From Gottfriedia acidiceleris (lineage in GTDB: Bacteria > Bacillota > Bacilli > Bacillales > Bacillaceae_G): DNA of 64,000 bases. The number at the start of each line of letters is the position of its first letter. Positions within the stretch are counted from its first letter, which is position 1. The position numbers and the translations under genes are program-made. This document shows positions 34,330 to 44,297 of this stretch, in pieces. Under the pieces are notes generated by a model. It worked only from the letters and a program-made list of their open reading frames with translations. It was not told the origin of the DNA and made no database searches. The stretch is from NCBI RefSeq assembly GCF_023115465.1, contig NZ_CP096034.1, forward strand, positions 4,402,001 through 4,466,000. Direction: 5' to 3'.

Positions 34330-34959
34330 CTATAAATTTAAATTTTTAATAATTCTAGCTGGACAGCCTACTACTGTACTAAGCGATGGAACATTGTGAA
34401 TGACCGTTGAACCCGCTCCTACAATTGACCAACAGCCTACTTTAATTCCAGGAATAATTGTCGCTGATGCTCCGATATGTGCACCTTCTTCAACTAAAAC
34501 ACTTCCTGTTAAAGTAGCATTCGGAGAGACATGAGTATAGTCTCCGATTTGATTATCATGTTCAATGATTGCTCCGGTATTAATTACACACTGGTCCCCA
34601 ATTTGCGTTTGTGCATTAATAACTACATTCGGCATGACCACTGTTCCGTATCCAATTCTAGTTGAAGTGCTAACAACCGCTGAAGGATGAACAACTGTTA
34701 AGTACTGTTCTTTTTTAATATCTATTGAAGTAACTATATTTTTTCTAAGCTTGTTGTCTCCTATTGCAATGACTACTTTAGCTTCTTGATCTAGAAACTT
34801 TTTTAAAGAACCAAATGGAGCATATATAATTTCATTCTCACGTTTTTCAACCTTATATTTATCATCTAATATTGCAATAATCTCAAGTCCCTTTATTGAG
34901 TAAATAATATCTTGGATAACTTTGCTATGTCCTCCATTACCTAAAATAATTACCCTCAT
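34330..34959 (-). CDS. epsM: PglD/NeuD-type sugar acetyltransferase, EpsM-like
   Basis: 209 residues. An N-terminal Rossmann-like nucleotide-sugar domain ('VIILGNGGHSKVIQDII') precedes a left-handed beta-helix made of hexapeptide repeats ('VVSTSTRIGYGTVVMPNVVINAQ', 'ALLT'-like turns, 'GAHIGASATIIPGIKVG'). It acetylates the 4-amino group of a UDP-sugar, finishing diacetyl-bacillosamine-type precursors. A His in 'IEHDNQIGD' is the likely catalytic base. It sits two bases from the epsL-like stop. Confidence 0.9.
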   Translation of the reverse strand: MRVIILGNGGHSKVIQDIIYSIKGLEIIAILDDKYKVEKRENEIIYAPFGSLKKFLDQEAKVVIAIGDNKLRKNIVTSIDIKKEQYLTVVHPSAVVSTSTRIGYGTVVMPNVVINAQTQIGDQCVINTGAIIEHDNQIGDYTHVSPNATLTGSVLVEEGAHIGASATIIPGIKVGCWSIVGAGSTVIHNVPSLSTVVGCPARIIKNLNL

Positions 34960-34961
34960 AC

Positions 34962-35561
34962 CTACATCACTTCATTAGAACCAGTGAATTTTTCCATTGT
35001 CACTTGTCCCTCCTGTGAAATTCCTTCTCTCTTTATAACTTTACTAGCTGTTTTAATGAGGATTTTCAAATCTAAAAGGAGATTATTATTTTTTACATAC
35101 CATATGTCCATTTTAAATTTCTCCTCCCATGTAAGTGAATTGCGTCCATTCACTTGGGCCCAACCTGTAATTCCGGGTTTTACATTATGTCTTAACATCT
35201 GTTCTTCTGTATATAAAGATAGATATTCCATTAAAAATGGTCTAGGTCCAACTAAACTCATTTCCCCTTTAACCACGTTTATTAATTGTGGAAACTCATC
35301 AATACTATACTTTCTTAAAAACGTCCCGAAGGCAGTTAAACGTAATTCATCCGATAAAAGATTTCCCTCTGCATCATGCAAATCACTCATTGTCCGGAAT
35401 TTATACAAGTAAAATGGTTTGCCATTTAAACCAGGGCGCTGTTGAGTAAATAATATAGGGGCCCCCATTTTTAATCTAACAAAAATTGCTACAACCATTA
35501 GAGGTAGCGATAACAACAGCAATATTAGGATTGAACATATTAAATCTATTACTCTCTTCAT
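34962..35561 (-). CDS. epsL: Initiating sugar-phosphate transferase, EpsL/PglC-like
   Basis: 199 residues, the small PglC type. One N-terminal membrane segment (about 5-28, re-entrant in PglC) followed by 'FTQQRPGLNGKPFYLYKFRTM', 'RKYSIDEFPQLINVVKGEMSLVGPRP' and 'GITGWAQVNGRNSLTWEEKF', the conserved phosphoglycosyl transferase blocks including the catalytic Asp-Glu pair. It moves a sugar-1-phosphate from UDP to undecaprenyl phosphate and starts each repeat unit at the inner membrane face. Coupled at 2 nt with the acetyltransferase that makes its likely substrate. Confidence 0.92.
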   Translation of the reverse strand: MKRVIDLICSILILLLLSLPLMVVAIFVRLKMGAPILFTQQRPGLNGKPFYLYKFRTMSDLHDAEGNLLSDELRLTAFGTFLRKYSIDEFPQLINVVKGEMSLVGPRPFLMEYLSLYTEEQMLRHNVKPGITGWAQVNGRNSLTWEEKFKMDIWYVKNNNLLLDLKILIKTASKVIKREGISQEGQVTMEKFTGSNEVM

Positions 35562-35585
35562 TTTTAGTTTACTCCTAAAAATTAA

Positions 35586-35747
35586 TTACTTCGTTTCTAC
35601 TAAATTGTTTGTACTAATCATTAAAATCGTTTTTTTCATATCATTTATTAAATCAATCGTATTTAATTCATTCGAATGGCTTCCTCTATAGTAAAAGAGT
35701 TTTAGAATATTTATTAATTGTTGTTGCGATAAATTTATTGATTCCAT
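35586..35747 (-). CDS. Small protein of unknown function in the eps operon (53 residues)
   Basis: Begins at ATG 35747, where GGGAGG lies five bases upstream; a longer frame from 35777 has no ribosome site of its own. The product (MESINLSQQQLINILKLFYY..., ending NNLVETK) is helical, without membrane segment or known motif. The strong ribosome site and position between galE and epsL-like genes argue that it is made. I do not recognise the family. Confidence 0.6.
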   Translation of the reverse strand: MESINLSQQQLINILKLFYYRGSHSNELNTIDLINDMKKTILMISTNNLVETK

Positions 35748-35776
35748 TTTTTCCTCCCAAACAAAAAAACACTGCA

Positions 35777-36814
35777 TTATTGCACTGTAACTTGTTCAAT
35801 CTCTTCAGTATATCCGTTTGGATTATTTTTTTGCCATCTCCATGTATCTTCACACATTAAATGGATTCCCTTAATAGCTGTAAAGCCAAGTTTTTGCATA
35901 GCCTTTGTTGGATTTGCATAACAAACGGCCACATCACCAGGACGTCTTTCTTTAATTCTAAAGGGAATCTTTTTACCAGATGCTATTTCAAAAGCTTCAA
36001 TCATTTCTAGTACACTATAGCCAGTGCCTGTACCAATGTTATATGCTTCAATTCCAGTGTTGTTTTCTAAGTTTTTAAGTGCTTTAATATGACCAATTGC
36101 TAAATCTACCACATGAATATAGTCCCTCACACCGGTGCCGTCTTTTGTTGGATAGTCGTTTCCAAAAATATTTAATTGCTCCAATTTCCCTACAGCGACT
36201 TGTGAAATGAAGGGCATTAAGTTATTCGGAATACCATTTGGATCTTCACCAATTAAACCACTATGATGTGCACCGATTGGATTAAAATACCTCAATAATG
36301 CTATCCTCCAAGTGTGGTCTGATTCATATAAGTCCCTAAGGAATTCCTCAATCATAAGCTTAGTTCGGCCGTATGGATTAGACGCACCTAATTTACTACT
36401 TTCTGATATCGGTGATTCATTTGCTGAACCATAGACTGTGGCAGAAGAACTAAAAACAAGCTTTTTTACTTCGTATTTTCTCATCATTTCGCAGAGGTTA
36501 ATCGTTCCTGTAATATTGTTATAGTAGTATTCAATAGGGTTTTGGACTGATTCACCTACAGCTTTAAACCCGGCAAAATGAATGACAGCCGATATTTTAT
36601 TCTGAGAAAATACATTTTCTAACTCATCTCTATTTAATAGGTCAATATTATATGTTTTAAATGACTTACCCGTTATCTCTGATACTCTTTTTAATGCCTC
36701 TGGCTTACTATTTGAAAAATTATCTAGAACAATAATGTCATTGCCATTTTGTAACAACTCTACGCAAGTGTGACTCCCTATATATCCTGCTCCTCCAGTT
36801 ACAAGAATTGCCAT
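35777..36814 (-). CDS. galE: UDP-glucose 4-epimerase
   Basis: 345 residues, normal GalE length. NAD-binding '[19 protein letters not shown]', catalytic Ser and Tyr in '[12 protein letters not shown]' and '[12 protein letters not shown]' (Y-x3-K), and '[18 protein letters not shown]'. It interconverts UDP-glucose and UDP-galactose (and often the GlcNAc/GalNAc pair), supplying donors for the glycosyltransferases of the operon together with GalU. Strong TAGGAGG site. Confidence 0.95.
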   Translation of the reverse strand: MAILVTGGAGYIGSHTCVELLQNGNDIIVLDNFSNSKPEALKRVSEITGKSFKTYNIDLLNRDELENVFSQNKISAVIHFAGFKAVGESVQNPIEYYYNNITGTINLCEMMRKYEVKKLVFSSSATVYGSANESPISESSKLGASNPYGRTKLMIEEFLRDLYESDHTWRIALLRYFNPIGAHHSGLIGEDPNGIPNNLMPFISQVAVGKLEQLNIFGNDYPTKDGTGVRDYIHVVDLAIGHIKALKNLENNTGIEAYNIGTGTGYSVLEMIEAFEIASGKKIPFRIKERRPGDVAVCYANPTKAMQKLGFTAIKGIHLMCEDTWRWQKNNPNGYTEEIEQVTVQ

Positions 36815-36853
36815 TTATTTATCCTCCTATAAAAGACTAAAAAACGATCACTT

Positions 36854-37942
36854 TTACCAGTTTAAATTAATATAATCGCTGAAATATTGTATTTGCAGAC
36901 TAATTACATTTTCATAGTAATAATAAAAAAAGTAGCAAACTAATATGCCATAATAGATTAACTTTTGATCCCTTACTCTAAATAATTTCACAACCCATGA
37001 AATTAAAATTAGCTGATAAAAACTAAAATAAATTGAAATTCTGGCAAATATCCAATTTTGTGTTGAAATAAGCATAAAGACGAATCCAAGTAAAGCCATA
37101 TTGACCACAATATCACTCTTTGGATTCATTTCTCTTAACTTCTCTCTTCCCATAAAAGCAATTAATAGTGGAATTGCTGTTACTGCAACTCTTATAACGC
37201 TAGCTCCACCTTCTTGAAAGTTTTTATAGACTGCATACTGGGTATCTTGAATGGCGTTAAACAAATAAGTTGAAAGTTGATTAAATCCAATTATGAATAC
37301 AATTGAAAATAATAATAGAGCGATTGTTACTTTTGACCATGCTTTAAAGCGCACAAGAAAATAAATTGGAATTAAAATAATTGCAGTTTGATGGAATAAT
37401 GAAGCAAATAAAATGACGAGTAGATAGCGTTTAAAACTACCTTCTAGCAAAAGTCGTATGCCTGCAAAAGCAATGGATGCAGCAAGTACTTGTCTGATTC
37501 CATTCATGGAGACTAGAAACAAACCACCAGTGATATATACATAAACGCTCAATTCAAAAATTCTTGAGTAATTATACAATGTAAAAATAACCAATACATT
37601 TGTGATAATCGCTGTTGTAATTAACAATATTTGAGGATTCGAAGAAAAATATTTTAAAATCATTTGCAGAACGCCGAATCCAATATCCTTAGAATCAAAA
37701 ATATAGTTCCATGTAAAGTCATGTCTTTTATAGATATCCACATATGCATATGTGTCCCCGATATTAGATCTAAGTCCCGATACGCAAACTAGAGTTACTA
37801 ATACAACAAATGCCAACGTTTTATTCGGTTTTATATAGACTGATGATAAAGTAGCGGTGCTAGATATGCTGGCCCTTGAGGCTACTCGCGCCATAAATGA
37901 AAAAACAAATACAATTGCTAAATTGAACCAAAATATAGTCAT
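36854..37942 (-). CDS. epsG: EpsG-family polysaccharide polymerase
   Basis: 362 residues, about ten hydrophobic segments over the whole length. The early motif 'GLRSNIGDTYAYVDIYK' is the hallmark of EpsG/Wzy-type proteins ('G-R--(I/V)GTDY--Y'). 'QVLAASIAFAGIRLLLEGS' and 'LFHQTAIILIPIYFL' (the S/F-H motif) follow. It should join lipid-linked repeats into chains outside the membrane. It is the only polymerase seen in the operon. Confidence 0.87.
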   Translation of the reverse strand: MTIFWFNLAIVFVFSFMARVASRASISSTATLSSVYIKPNKTLAFVVLVTLVCVSGLRSNIGDTYAYVDIYKRHDFTWNYIFDSKDIGFGVLQMILKYFSSNPQILLITTAIITNVLVIFTLYNYSRIFELSVYVYITGGLFLVSMNGIRQVLAASIAFAGIRLLLEGSFKRYLLVILFASLFHQTAIILIPIYFLVRFKAWSKVTIALLLFSIVFIIGFNQLSTYLFNAIQDTQYAVYKNFQEGGASVIRVAVTAIPLLIAFMGREKLREMNPKSDIVVNMALLGFVFMLISTQNWIFARISIYFSFYQLILISWVVKLFRVRDQKLIYYGILVCYFFYYYYENVISLQIQYFSDYINLNW

Positions 37943-37974
37943 ACTAATATCCTTCCAAAAAACAAAACCTCATT

Positions 37975-38859
37975 TTAGGCAGCTTTTGTTTTTGTCGTAA
38001 TATAAATATATAAAGTTATCCCAAATGGAATCGCTAAGATAGTTAAACCTTTTTTTGGCGTCTCGTCTAAAAAACTCCAGTTTCTACTCATAATACTACT
38101 TGAAACATAATGAATGGCTTGTCTGAATTTAAACAATTGACTTGCAAAGGGCAATTTCATCATTTCTTTTCGATAGAAAGCAAACCCATTCGGATTTTTA
38201 ATATATTGACTTAACATATTTAACGATGATCCATCTGCAAGGTACTCTACATAGCATAAAATTTCATTCATTAACAGCATTTCGTATTGTTTATCAAGCA
38301 TATGATATTTGTATGCTAGACCAACATACCGTTCATTATTAAATAGTGGATATGGAAATTCTTTTGTTAACTCTGTCCGATAGACAAGCTTTTTATCACC
38401 AGTTACGCCAAATTTATTATATAAATCAAATAATCTAGACTGTTTTCTATTAACCGGCAACTTTGTACCAATAATTTTTCCATCGGAATATGCATCTAGC
38501 CCAATAATTCCACTCACATTATCGTTACCAAATTGATTCCAGTACTCAATAATTTTTTCAACCGCTTCTAAAGGCATATAATCATCTGAATCAATACAGA
38601 CATTAAGTTCTGTGATAATTTTCTGGTAAGCGGTATTATGGGCACCATGCATTCCTTGGTTTTTCTGCCAATAATACATAATTTCAATTTTGTTTTCTTC
38701 GATCCAACCTTCAACTAATTCTTTAGTATTGTCAGTTGAACCATCGTCAATAATTAACCAGATAAATTCTTTACATGTTTGATTCTTTAAACTCTCGTAA
38801 CATTTGTGAAGGCAGTATGCTCGATTAAATGTTGGAGTAAATACAGTTAACTTCTTCAT
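37975..38859 (-). CDS. GT2-family glycosyltransferase
   Basis: 294 residues. GT-A core: 'LTVFTPTFNRAYCLHKCYESL', 'LIIDDGSTDNT', 'QGMHGAHNTAYQ' and 'NVCIDSDDYMP' as D-x-D site. The last 25 residues form a membrane-near hydrophobic helix (ILAIPFGITLYIYITT). It resembles the EpsH/EpsJ class in position but the sugar is unknown. It ends 32 nt before the EpsG gene and begins 3 nt after the upstream GT4 stop. Confidence 0.87.
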   Translation of the reverse strand: MKKLTVFTPTFNRAYCLHKCYESLKNQTCKEFIWLIIDDGSTDNTKELVEGWIEENKIEIMYYWQKNQGMHGAHNTAYQKIITELNVCIDSDDYMPLEAVEKIIEYWNQFGNDNVSGIIGLDAYSDGKIIGTKLPVNRKQSRLFDLYNKFGVTGDKKLVYRTELTKEFPYPLFNNERYVGLAYKYHMLDKQYEMLLMNEILCYVEYLADGSSLNMLSQYIKNPNGFAFYRKEMMKLPFASQLFKFRQAIHYVSSSIMSRNWSFLDETPKKGLTILAIPFGITLYIYITTKTKAA

Positions 38860-38862
38860 ATC

Positions 38863-39972
38863 CTACCTCCCTAACGAGATATATGTCTTTTGGGTATTCT
38901 CCGCTGTTTTGCGAATATCATATCCATTTTGGCTCAATGTACTCTCTGCATTTCCTCTATTAAAGTTTCTTTTTGCTTCTTTTAAGATTTTCTCAACCCA
39001 TTTTTCACTGTCATTTAAAGAACAGTATTTAATTAGTCCCATCTCCATATCCACTTCTGTTGTAATCGCATCTGAAATAATACAAGGTAAACCTGCACCT
39101 TGTGCTTCTATTAACGTTACAGGTAAACCTTCATGCAAAGATGGGAAAACAAATACATCCATTGCCTGTAAAAGTTTATGAATATCATCTCTAATACCAA
39201 GTAACTTTACATTTTTCTCTATTTGAAGTTCTTTTATTTTCGATTCTATTTTTGCTTGAAGTGAACCTCCTCCAACTAAGATTAGAACTGCATTCGGCAA
39301 TTTTTTTAATAGTGAAGCAAAAATATCTAGTAAAAAAAGATGATTTTTTTGTTGATTAAATCTTCCAACATGGCCAAGTACGAATGCTTTGTCTGAGATA
39401 TTTAACTGATTCCTAATTTGTTTTCTTAAAATTAATGAAAATTGAAACCTCTCACTTTCAATTCCATTTTTTAGGATTAGTGATTCATTTGAACGTTTAG
39501 TAAATAACCACCTACTTGCTGATTCCGAACAAGCAAAAAAATGGGTAGCATTAGGCTCAATGTATTTACCTGCATACCATTTATAAACCTGGGAAGCCAA
39601 TCCACCTTCACTTTTTGTATTATGACTGTGGGCAATTCTCGTTGGTACATTCGCTTTTTTTGCTGCTCTTAAAACTAATCCACTCATTTTATCCATATGA
39701 GAATGGACGATTTTATAAGTAGGATTTAGTCTAAAAAACTTATCTAGTTTTCTTATATAACCTAAATGACCAACGTCCGTTACATATGGAATTCTATGAA
39801 TCTTTCCACCCATGGCAATTATTTCAGAGTCATATGCTCCCTCTTTACATGTTAAAAAATCGAACTGTATTTTCGATCGATCAACATTACGATATAAATT
39901 CATTATGAATGTTTCCGCGCCACCTCTGTTCATATTAACAACGGTATGTAAGATTCTTAAAGGGTCGCCCAC
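38863..39972 (-). CDS. epsF: GT4-family glycosyltransferase, EpsF-like
   Basis: 369 residues from a GTG at 39972 with GGAGG. 'ILHTVVNMNRGGAETFIMNLYRNVDRSKIQFDF' is the EpsF-type N-terminus, 'VLGHVGRFNQQKNHLFLLDIF' and 'VFVFPSLHEGLPVTLIEAQGAG' the donor domain. The start lies 16 nt inside the preceding GT4 gene. It corresponds in order to epsF, between epsD/E and epsG, of B. subtilis. Confidence 0.88.
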   Translation of the reverse strand: MGDPLRILHTVVNMNRGGAETFIMNLYRNVDRSKIQFDFLTCKEGAYDSEIIAMGGKIHRIPYVTDVGHLGYIRKLDKFFRLNPTYKIVHSHMDKMSGLVLRAAKKANVPTRIAHSHNTKSEGGLASQVYKWYAGKYIEPNATHFFACSESASRWLFTKRSNESLILKNGIESERFQFSLILRKQIRNQLNISDKAFVLGHVGRFNQQKNHLFLLDIFASLLKKLPNAVLILVGGGSLQAKIESKIKELQIEKNVKLLGIRDDIHKLLQAMDVFVFPSLHEGLPVTLIEAQGAGLPCIISDAITTEVDMEMGLIKYCSLNDSEKWVEKILKEAKRNFNRGNAESTLSQNGYDIRKTAENTQKTYISLGR

Positions 39973-41111
39973 ATTGTATCCTCCGTTTCGTTCATATAGC
40001 TCTTATATACCTCACTTTTTTCCAATATTACTTTATCAATGCTATATTTTCTCATAATGATCTTTCTACTATTAGACCCCAGCCTCTCTTTGAGACCCTT
40101 TCTTTCGGCAAGATCTTTTATAGCACTTGAGAAACCAGTGAAGTCATTACTCTTAACAAGCCATCCGTTTTTGTTATTAGTTACAAGCTCTCTATGCCCC
40201 CGGTTATCTACCGCTATTATTGGTAAGCCACAAGACATTGCCTCCATTATATTGACCGGCAAACCTTCACGTAGACTAGATCCAACTGCAACGTCACATA
40301 TAGGTAGAATGTCTTTAATATCTTTTCTAAAACCTAAAAAGTATACCATATGGGAAATTCCGAGTTGATTTGCTAACTGTTTACATTCATTAAGTAATGC
40401 ACCATCACCAGCAAGTAGAAGTTTTACATTCGACAATTCATCTTTTATTAAGGCCAATGAATTTAGTAGAAATTGTTGATTTTTATTTTTATTAAATTCT
40501 GCTGCATAAAAAAGTAAAAAGTCATCTGGTTGATATCCAAATGACTCTCTTGCTACTTTTTTGTTTAATTCATCAATTGGCTTAAAATCCTCTGTATCTA
40601 TTCCAACTCCATGAATATGTACGATTTTTTTAACATTAAAACTTCTATTTGATAGCTCATAATCTTCCTTATTAATTGTAATTAAACAATCTGATAGGGG
40701 AGCCATGAATTTTTCAATTGGATAATATAATAGCCAGTTTAATATAGGGGCACCCTTACAAAAATGAAACCCGTGCGCAGTATAGATTAATTTTGTTGTG
40801 CCTCTAACCCTGGACTTACGAGCCGCAAGGCGAGTAAGTATTCCCCCCATAGGTGTATGACAATGTATGATCTCATAATTATTTTCATTTATTATATTTT
40901 TAAGGTCTTTTAGTGCCCTTACATTTTTAAAATTAAAAGGCGATCTTTGGATAGGTAAATTAAACTTTTTGTCCACATAATAAATATTGTTTTCGCCATG
41001 AGCAGCTATATGTACTTCCCAGCCATTATCCTTGAACCACTTTATATATGGCATATGAAATGCCGTAAAATGATAATCCACAGTTGCACAAAAGAGCACC
41101 TTTTTTTTCAT
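39957..41111 (-). CDS. epsD: GT4-family glycosyltransferase, EpsD-like
   Basis: 384 residues from ATG 41111 (AGGTG six bases upstream; a GTG three codons earlier is in frame). N-terminal 'FCATVDYHFTAFHMPYIKWFKDNGWEVH' matches the EpsD type, 'HCHTPMGGILTRLAARKSR' follows, and the donor site reads 'GSSLREGLPVNIMEAMSCGLP'. In B. subtilis epsD comes straight after epsC; here galU lies between. It would add the second sugar to the lipid-linked unit. Confidence 0.88.
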   Translation of the reverse strand: MKKKVLFCATVDYHFTAFHMPYIKWFKDNGWEVHIAAHGENNIYYVDKKFNLPIQRSPFNFKNVRALKDLKNIINENNYEIIHCHTPMGGILTRLAARKSRVRGTTKLIYTAHGFHFCKGAPILNWLLYYPIEKFMAPLSDCLITINKEDYELSNRSFNVKKIVHIHGVGIDTEDFKPIDELNKKVARESFGYQPDDFLLFYAAEFNKNKNQQFLLNSLALIKDELSNVKLLLAGDGALLNECKQLANQLGISHMVYFLGFRKDIKDILPICDVAVGSSLREGLPVNIMEAMSCGLPIIAVDNRGHRELVTNNKNGWLVKSNDFTGFSSAIKDLAERKGLKERLGSNSRKIIMRKYSIDKVILEKSEVYKSYMNETEDTMWATL

Positions 41112-41136
41112 TTTTTTCACCTATCAACATTATTTT

Positions 41137-42027
41137 CTAATCATTCGATCCGCTAATTAATTCTTTTTTCATTAGTTCCGTTAAATAATCTAGAATATTA
41201 TTTCTCAGGTCCTCTCTTTTAAGAGCAAACTCAAGAGTAGTTTTAATAAAACCTAATTTTTCGCCTACATCGTATCGTGTTCCTTCAAAATCATAAGCAT
41301 AGACTGCTTCTTGTTTGTTAAGTTCAGCAATTGCATCAGTCAGTTGAATTTCATTTCCAGCCCCTGGCTTCTGATTACTTAAAATATCAAATATTCTCGG
41401 CGTTAGTATATAACGGCCTAAAATCGCTAAATTTGAAGGAGCTTCCTCTTGCTTTGGTTTTTCTACCAAACTTTGAACATTATAAAAATGGTTATCTATT
41501 AAACTCCCGTCAACAATTCCGTATCTAGAAACATCGGCTTCATTCACAGTTTGTACACCTAATATAGAAGCATTATATCGATTAAATTGCCCAATCATCT
41601 GCTTTAAACATGGTGTATCAGCTTGAACAATATCGTCACCCAATAACACTGCAAATGGCTCATCACCTATAAATTTGCGTGCACACCAAATTGCATGACC
41701 TAGGCCCCTTGGTTCCTTTTGACGTATATAATGAATATCTACCATCTTTGATGATTTCTGAACTTCTGATAATAAATCAAATTTACCTTTTTCTAATAGG
41801 TTTTGTTCTAATTCAAATGAATTATCAAAATGATCTTCAATCGCTCTTTTTCCTTTTCCGGTTACAATAATAATATCCTCTATTCCTGATTCAATAGCCT
41901 CTTCAACTATATACTGAATAGTAGGTTTATCTACAATTGGCAACATCTCTTTTGGCATTGCTTTTGTTGCTGGAAGAAATCTAGTTCCCAATCCAGCAGC
42001 AGGTATTATAGCTTTTTTTATTTTCAT
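41137..42027 (-). CDS. galU: UTP-glucose-1-phosphate uridylyltransferase
   Basis: 296 residues. The nucleotide-binding signature '[28 protein letters not shown]' opens the protein, '[16 protein letters not shown]' and '[10 protein letters not shown]' (metal Asp) follow, and '[21 protein letters not shown]' is present. It makes UDP-glucose from UTP and glucose-1-phosphate, the entry point for UDP-glucose and UDP-galactose donors. Placement directly behind epsC gives the operon its own supply. Good AGGGAG site. Confidence 0.95.
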   Translation of the reverse strand: MKIKKAIIPAAGLGTRFLPATKAMPKEMLPIVDKPTIQYIVEEAIESGIEDIIIVTGKGKRAIEDHFDNSFELEQNLLEKGKFDLLSEVQKSSKMVDIHYIRQKEPRGLGHAIWCARKFIGDEPFAVLLGDDIVQADTPCLKQMIGQFNRYNASILGVQTVNEADVSRYGIVDGSLIDNHFYNVQSLVEKPKQEEAPSNLAILGRYILTPRIFDILSNQKPGAGNEIQLTDAIAELNKQEAVYAYDFEGTRYDVGEKLGFIKTTLEFALKREDLRNNILDYLTELMKKELISGSND

Positions 42028-42038
42028 TTTTTTCTCCC

Positions 42039-43877
42039 TTAATTTAAAATTGGCATTGTAGCATTCGTTTGAGAATTAACCCTATTATTAGCCAAATTCA
42101 ATAATCTTTCTCTAAGCTCATCCTTCTCTAAGTCTGAAAAGTTATCAATTATTTCATGTATTTCACTTATGCACAGATCTGTCGTTTTTCCAATATAAAT
42201 TTTCGGATAAATTTGTTCTTCATGAATTTCTTCTTCTTTTAACAATTCCTCAAATAGCTTCTCTCCCGGTCTCATTCCTGAGAATTCAATCTCTATATCA
42301 TCAAGTGAATTACCTGATAATAAAATTAAATTTCTAGCAAGATCTACTATTTTTACCGGCTCACCCATGTCTAATACGAAGATTTCGCCACCTTTTGCTA
42401 ATGCCCCTGCTTGTATTACTAGCCTAGATGCTTCAGGAATTGTCATAAAATAACGAACCATATCTGGGTGAGTAACAGTGACAGGTCCTCCATTTTCTAT
42501 TTGCTTTTTAAATAGTGGGATAACACTCCCTCTACTACCTAGCACATTTCCAAATCGAACTGCTACAAATTTTGTATCACTATTTTTATCCAAATCTTGA
42601 ATAATCATCTCTGCAAGTTTTTTTGTTGAACCCATTACACTTGTTGGATTGACAGCTTTATCAGTTGAAATCATGACAAATGTTTTTACACAATGCCAGC
42701 TAGCTGCTTTTGCGACATTCATAGTACCAATTATATTATTTTTAATTGCTGCCTCCGGATTTCGCTCCATTAAAGGTACGTGCTTGTGTGCTGCTGCATG
42801 GTAGACAACATCCGGACTATATTGTTCCATAATTAACATCATTTTCTTTTCGTCTTGTAAATCTGCAATCTCTGTAATAAATTCAATACTAGAATCCTTA
42901 AAACTATTCTTTAATTCCATTTCAATTGAATAAATACTATTTTCACCATGACCAAGTAAAATTAATTGTTTCGGATTAAAGTTAGAAATTTGTCGCGATA
43001 TTTCCGAACCGATTGATCCTCCCGCCCCTGTAACTAATACAACATTATTTGTAATCGATTCAGAAATACTGCCCATATCCATTACAACAGGATCCCTTCC
43101 TAATAAGTCCTCTACTTGAACATCACGGAATTGATTGACTGAAACTTTACCAGTAATTAAATCTTCTAACATAGGTAGTATTTTAGTACTAGCATTTGTT
43201 TTAGAGCATTCTTGAAAAATAATATTTAACTCCTTTTTACGTAAAGAAGGAATTGCAATAATAATATTTTCAATTGAATACTTATTTACAACACTTTCAA
43301 TTTTTTCAACCCCTCCTAAGACGGGAATACCCAATATATCTAAATGATGTTTTTTTACATTATCATCTATAAAAGCAACAGGATGGAGATGACTATTATT
43401 GTCGTTACTCTTTAAAAGTTGTCTCGCAACCATAGTGCCAGCTGCGCCAGCACCAATAATTAAAGTTCTCTTCTTAATAATATTTCTTCTAACAAATGAA
43501 TCTCGATATAACCTCCAAGTAAACCTTGAACCACCTATTAATAACATATGAAGTAACCAAGCGACCGCAAATAATCTGAAATACGTTTTTTGCATAATCA
43601 TTTGCTGAATAATTAATGATGTGAGTATTGAAGACGTTACAATATTAAAGATAATAATGATTTCACCTATACTTGCATATTCCCATGCCTTTTTATAAAG
43701 TTTAAAAATGAATGAAAAAATATGATGGCTTAATAAAAGAAAAAGTGAACTTATAAAAACGGGTTTAATAAATATATCAATTGTTGCGTTTACCAAAAAT
43801 TGACTAATAAAAATGGATGTGAGTACAATACATGAATCAATAATTATAAATAGAGATAATCTTTGCCTAAAAGTCAC
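42039..43877 (-). CDS. epsC: EpsC: UDP-GlcNAc 4,6-dehydratase/epimerase, membrane type
   Basis: About 612 residues from GTG 43877 (AGAGGAG seven bases before), which overlaps the stop of the 57-codon ORF as GTGA. Four membrane helices (to about 130), a Rossmann-like CoA-binding-type domain ('[16 protein letters not shown]') and an SDR domain with '[19 protein letters not shown]', '[16 protein letters not shown]' and '[21 protein letters not shown]'. The Met in MGSTK in place of the usual Tyr is the mark of CapD/WbpM/EpsC dehydratases. It begins UDP-diacetyl-bacillosamine-type synthesis, continued by the EpsN- and EpsM-like enzymes. Confidence 0.93.
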   Translation of the reverse strand: MTFRQRLSLFIIIDSCIVLTSIFISQFLVNATIDIFIKPVFISSLFLLLSHHIFSFIFKLYKKAWEYASIGEIIIIFNIVTSSILTSLIIQQMIMQKTYFRLFAVAWLLHMLLIGGSRFTWRLYRDSFVRRNIIKKRTLIIGAGAAGTMVARQLLKSNDNNSHLHPVAFIDDNVKKHHLDILGIPVLGGVEKIESVVNKYSIENIIIAIPSLRKKELNIIFQECSKTNASTKILPMLEDLITGKVSVNQFRDVQVEDLLGRDPVVMDMGSISESITNNVVLVTGAGGSIGSEISRQISNFNPKQLILLGHGENSIYSIEMELKNSFKDSSIEFITEIADLQDEKKMMLIMEQYSPDVVYHAAAHKHVPLMERNPEAAIKNNIIGTMNVAKAASWHCVKTFVMISTDKAVNPTSVMGSTKKLAEMIIQDLDKNSDTKFVAVRFGNVLGSRGSVIPLFKKQIENGGPVTVTHPDMVRYFMTIPEASRLVIQAGALAKGGEIFVLDMGEPVKIVDLARNLILLSGNSLDDIEIEFSGMRPGEKLFEELLKEEEIHEEQIYPKIYIGKTTDLCISEIHEIIDNFSDLEKDELRERLLNLANNRVNSQTNATMPILN

Positions 43878-44047
43878 TTGAATGCTCCTCTCATAAACCA
43901 TCTTACGTTATATAATTCAAGCCTTTTTCTTCCATCGTCTTTTATTTTATTATTTGGTAACCAATTAGCTTCACTTAGCCGTTCAAATTGTTGAATGAAT
44001 CTAATTTTATTCTTTAGTGTTTTAGGTGGCCTATCCTTATTTTTCAT
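43874..44047 (-). CDS. Small basic ORF (57 residues) between the leader RNA and epsC
   Basis: Starts at ATG 44047 with TGGAG eight bases upstream and ends in TGA that shares bases with the epsC GTG start (GTGA). The product is basic and Trp/Arg-rich (MKNKDRPPKTLKNK..., ...RWFMRGAFK), without membrane segment. Its SD, its exact overlap with epsC and its place straight after the structured leader argue for translation, perhaps as a leader peptide that couples to epsC. I know no homologue. Confidence 0.6.
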   Translation of the reverse strand: MKNKDRPPKTLKNKIRFIQQFERLSEANWLPNNKIKDDGRKRLELYNVRWFMRGAFK

Positions 44048-44132
44048 ATTCACATCTCCATCTGTAGTAATAAAGTGCTTATTTTTGCACTCTATATAAA
44101 AAGCACATAAATAAACACTTTATATAAAAAAA

Positions 44133-44250
44133 GGGCATTCAACCCACCCTCACATCACACTCTTGACGACTTGCGTCTAAGGTATATTTCAACCCACAGC
44201 ATGATCGAGTGCCTACATTGATAAAGGAAAGTAGACATCACCTAAACTAT
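44133..44250 (-). ncRNA. Structured RNA in the position of the EAR (eps-associated RNA) antiterminator
   Basis: About 120 nt of non-coding sequence between the epsB- and epsC-like genes, the place where B. subtilis carries EAR, which promotes read-through of the long eps operon. On the minus strand it is richer in G+C than its surroundings. GACG-CAAGT-CGTC is a clear hairpin, GCACTC can pair with GAGTGT around it, and GTGGGTTGAA occurs twice. Behind it AGGGTG/ATGCCCT plus eight T looks like a terminator (44126-44150), and 44072-44121 forms a long imperfect AT hairpin. The EAR call rests on position and structure, not on an alignment. Confidence 0.65.
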
Positions 44251-44263
44251 TCTATTACCTATT

Positions 44264-44279
44264 GTTCTTAATTAAGAAC
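44264..44279. repeat. Perfect palindrome of SinR-type half sites behind epsB
   Basis: GTTCTTAATTAAGAAC, 16 bp, combines GTTCTT and its complement around AATT. The half site is the SinR consensus core GTTCTYT. It is 19 nt behind the epsB stop and ahead of the EAR-like RNA. It may also act as a small RNA hairpin, since flanking CTATT/AATAG extend the arms. Confidence 0.45.
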
Positions 44280-44297
44280 CAAATAGTAAAATTTTAC

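Noticed and set aside
34984..35412. 142-codon rightward frame in the epsL region
   Set aside because: Opposite strand of a well-conserved sugar transferase gene, without start signals.
44072..44121. Long AT hairpin considered as a terminator
   Set aside because: No T run follows it on the minus strand; kept only as part of the leader RNA structure.
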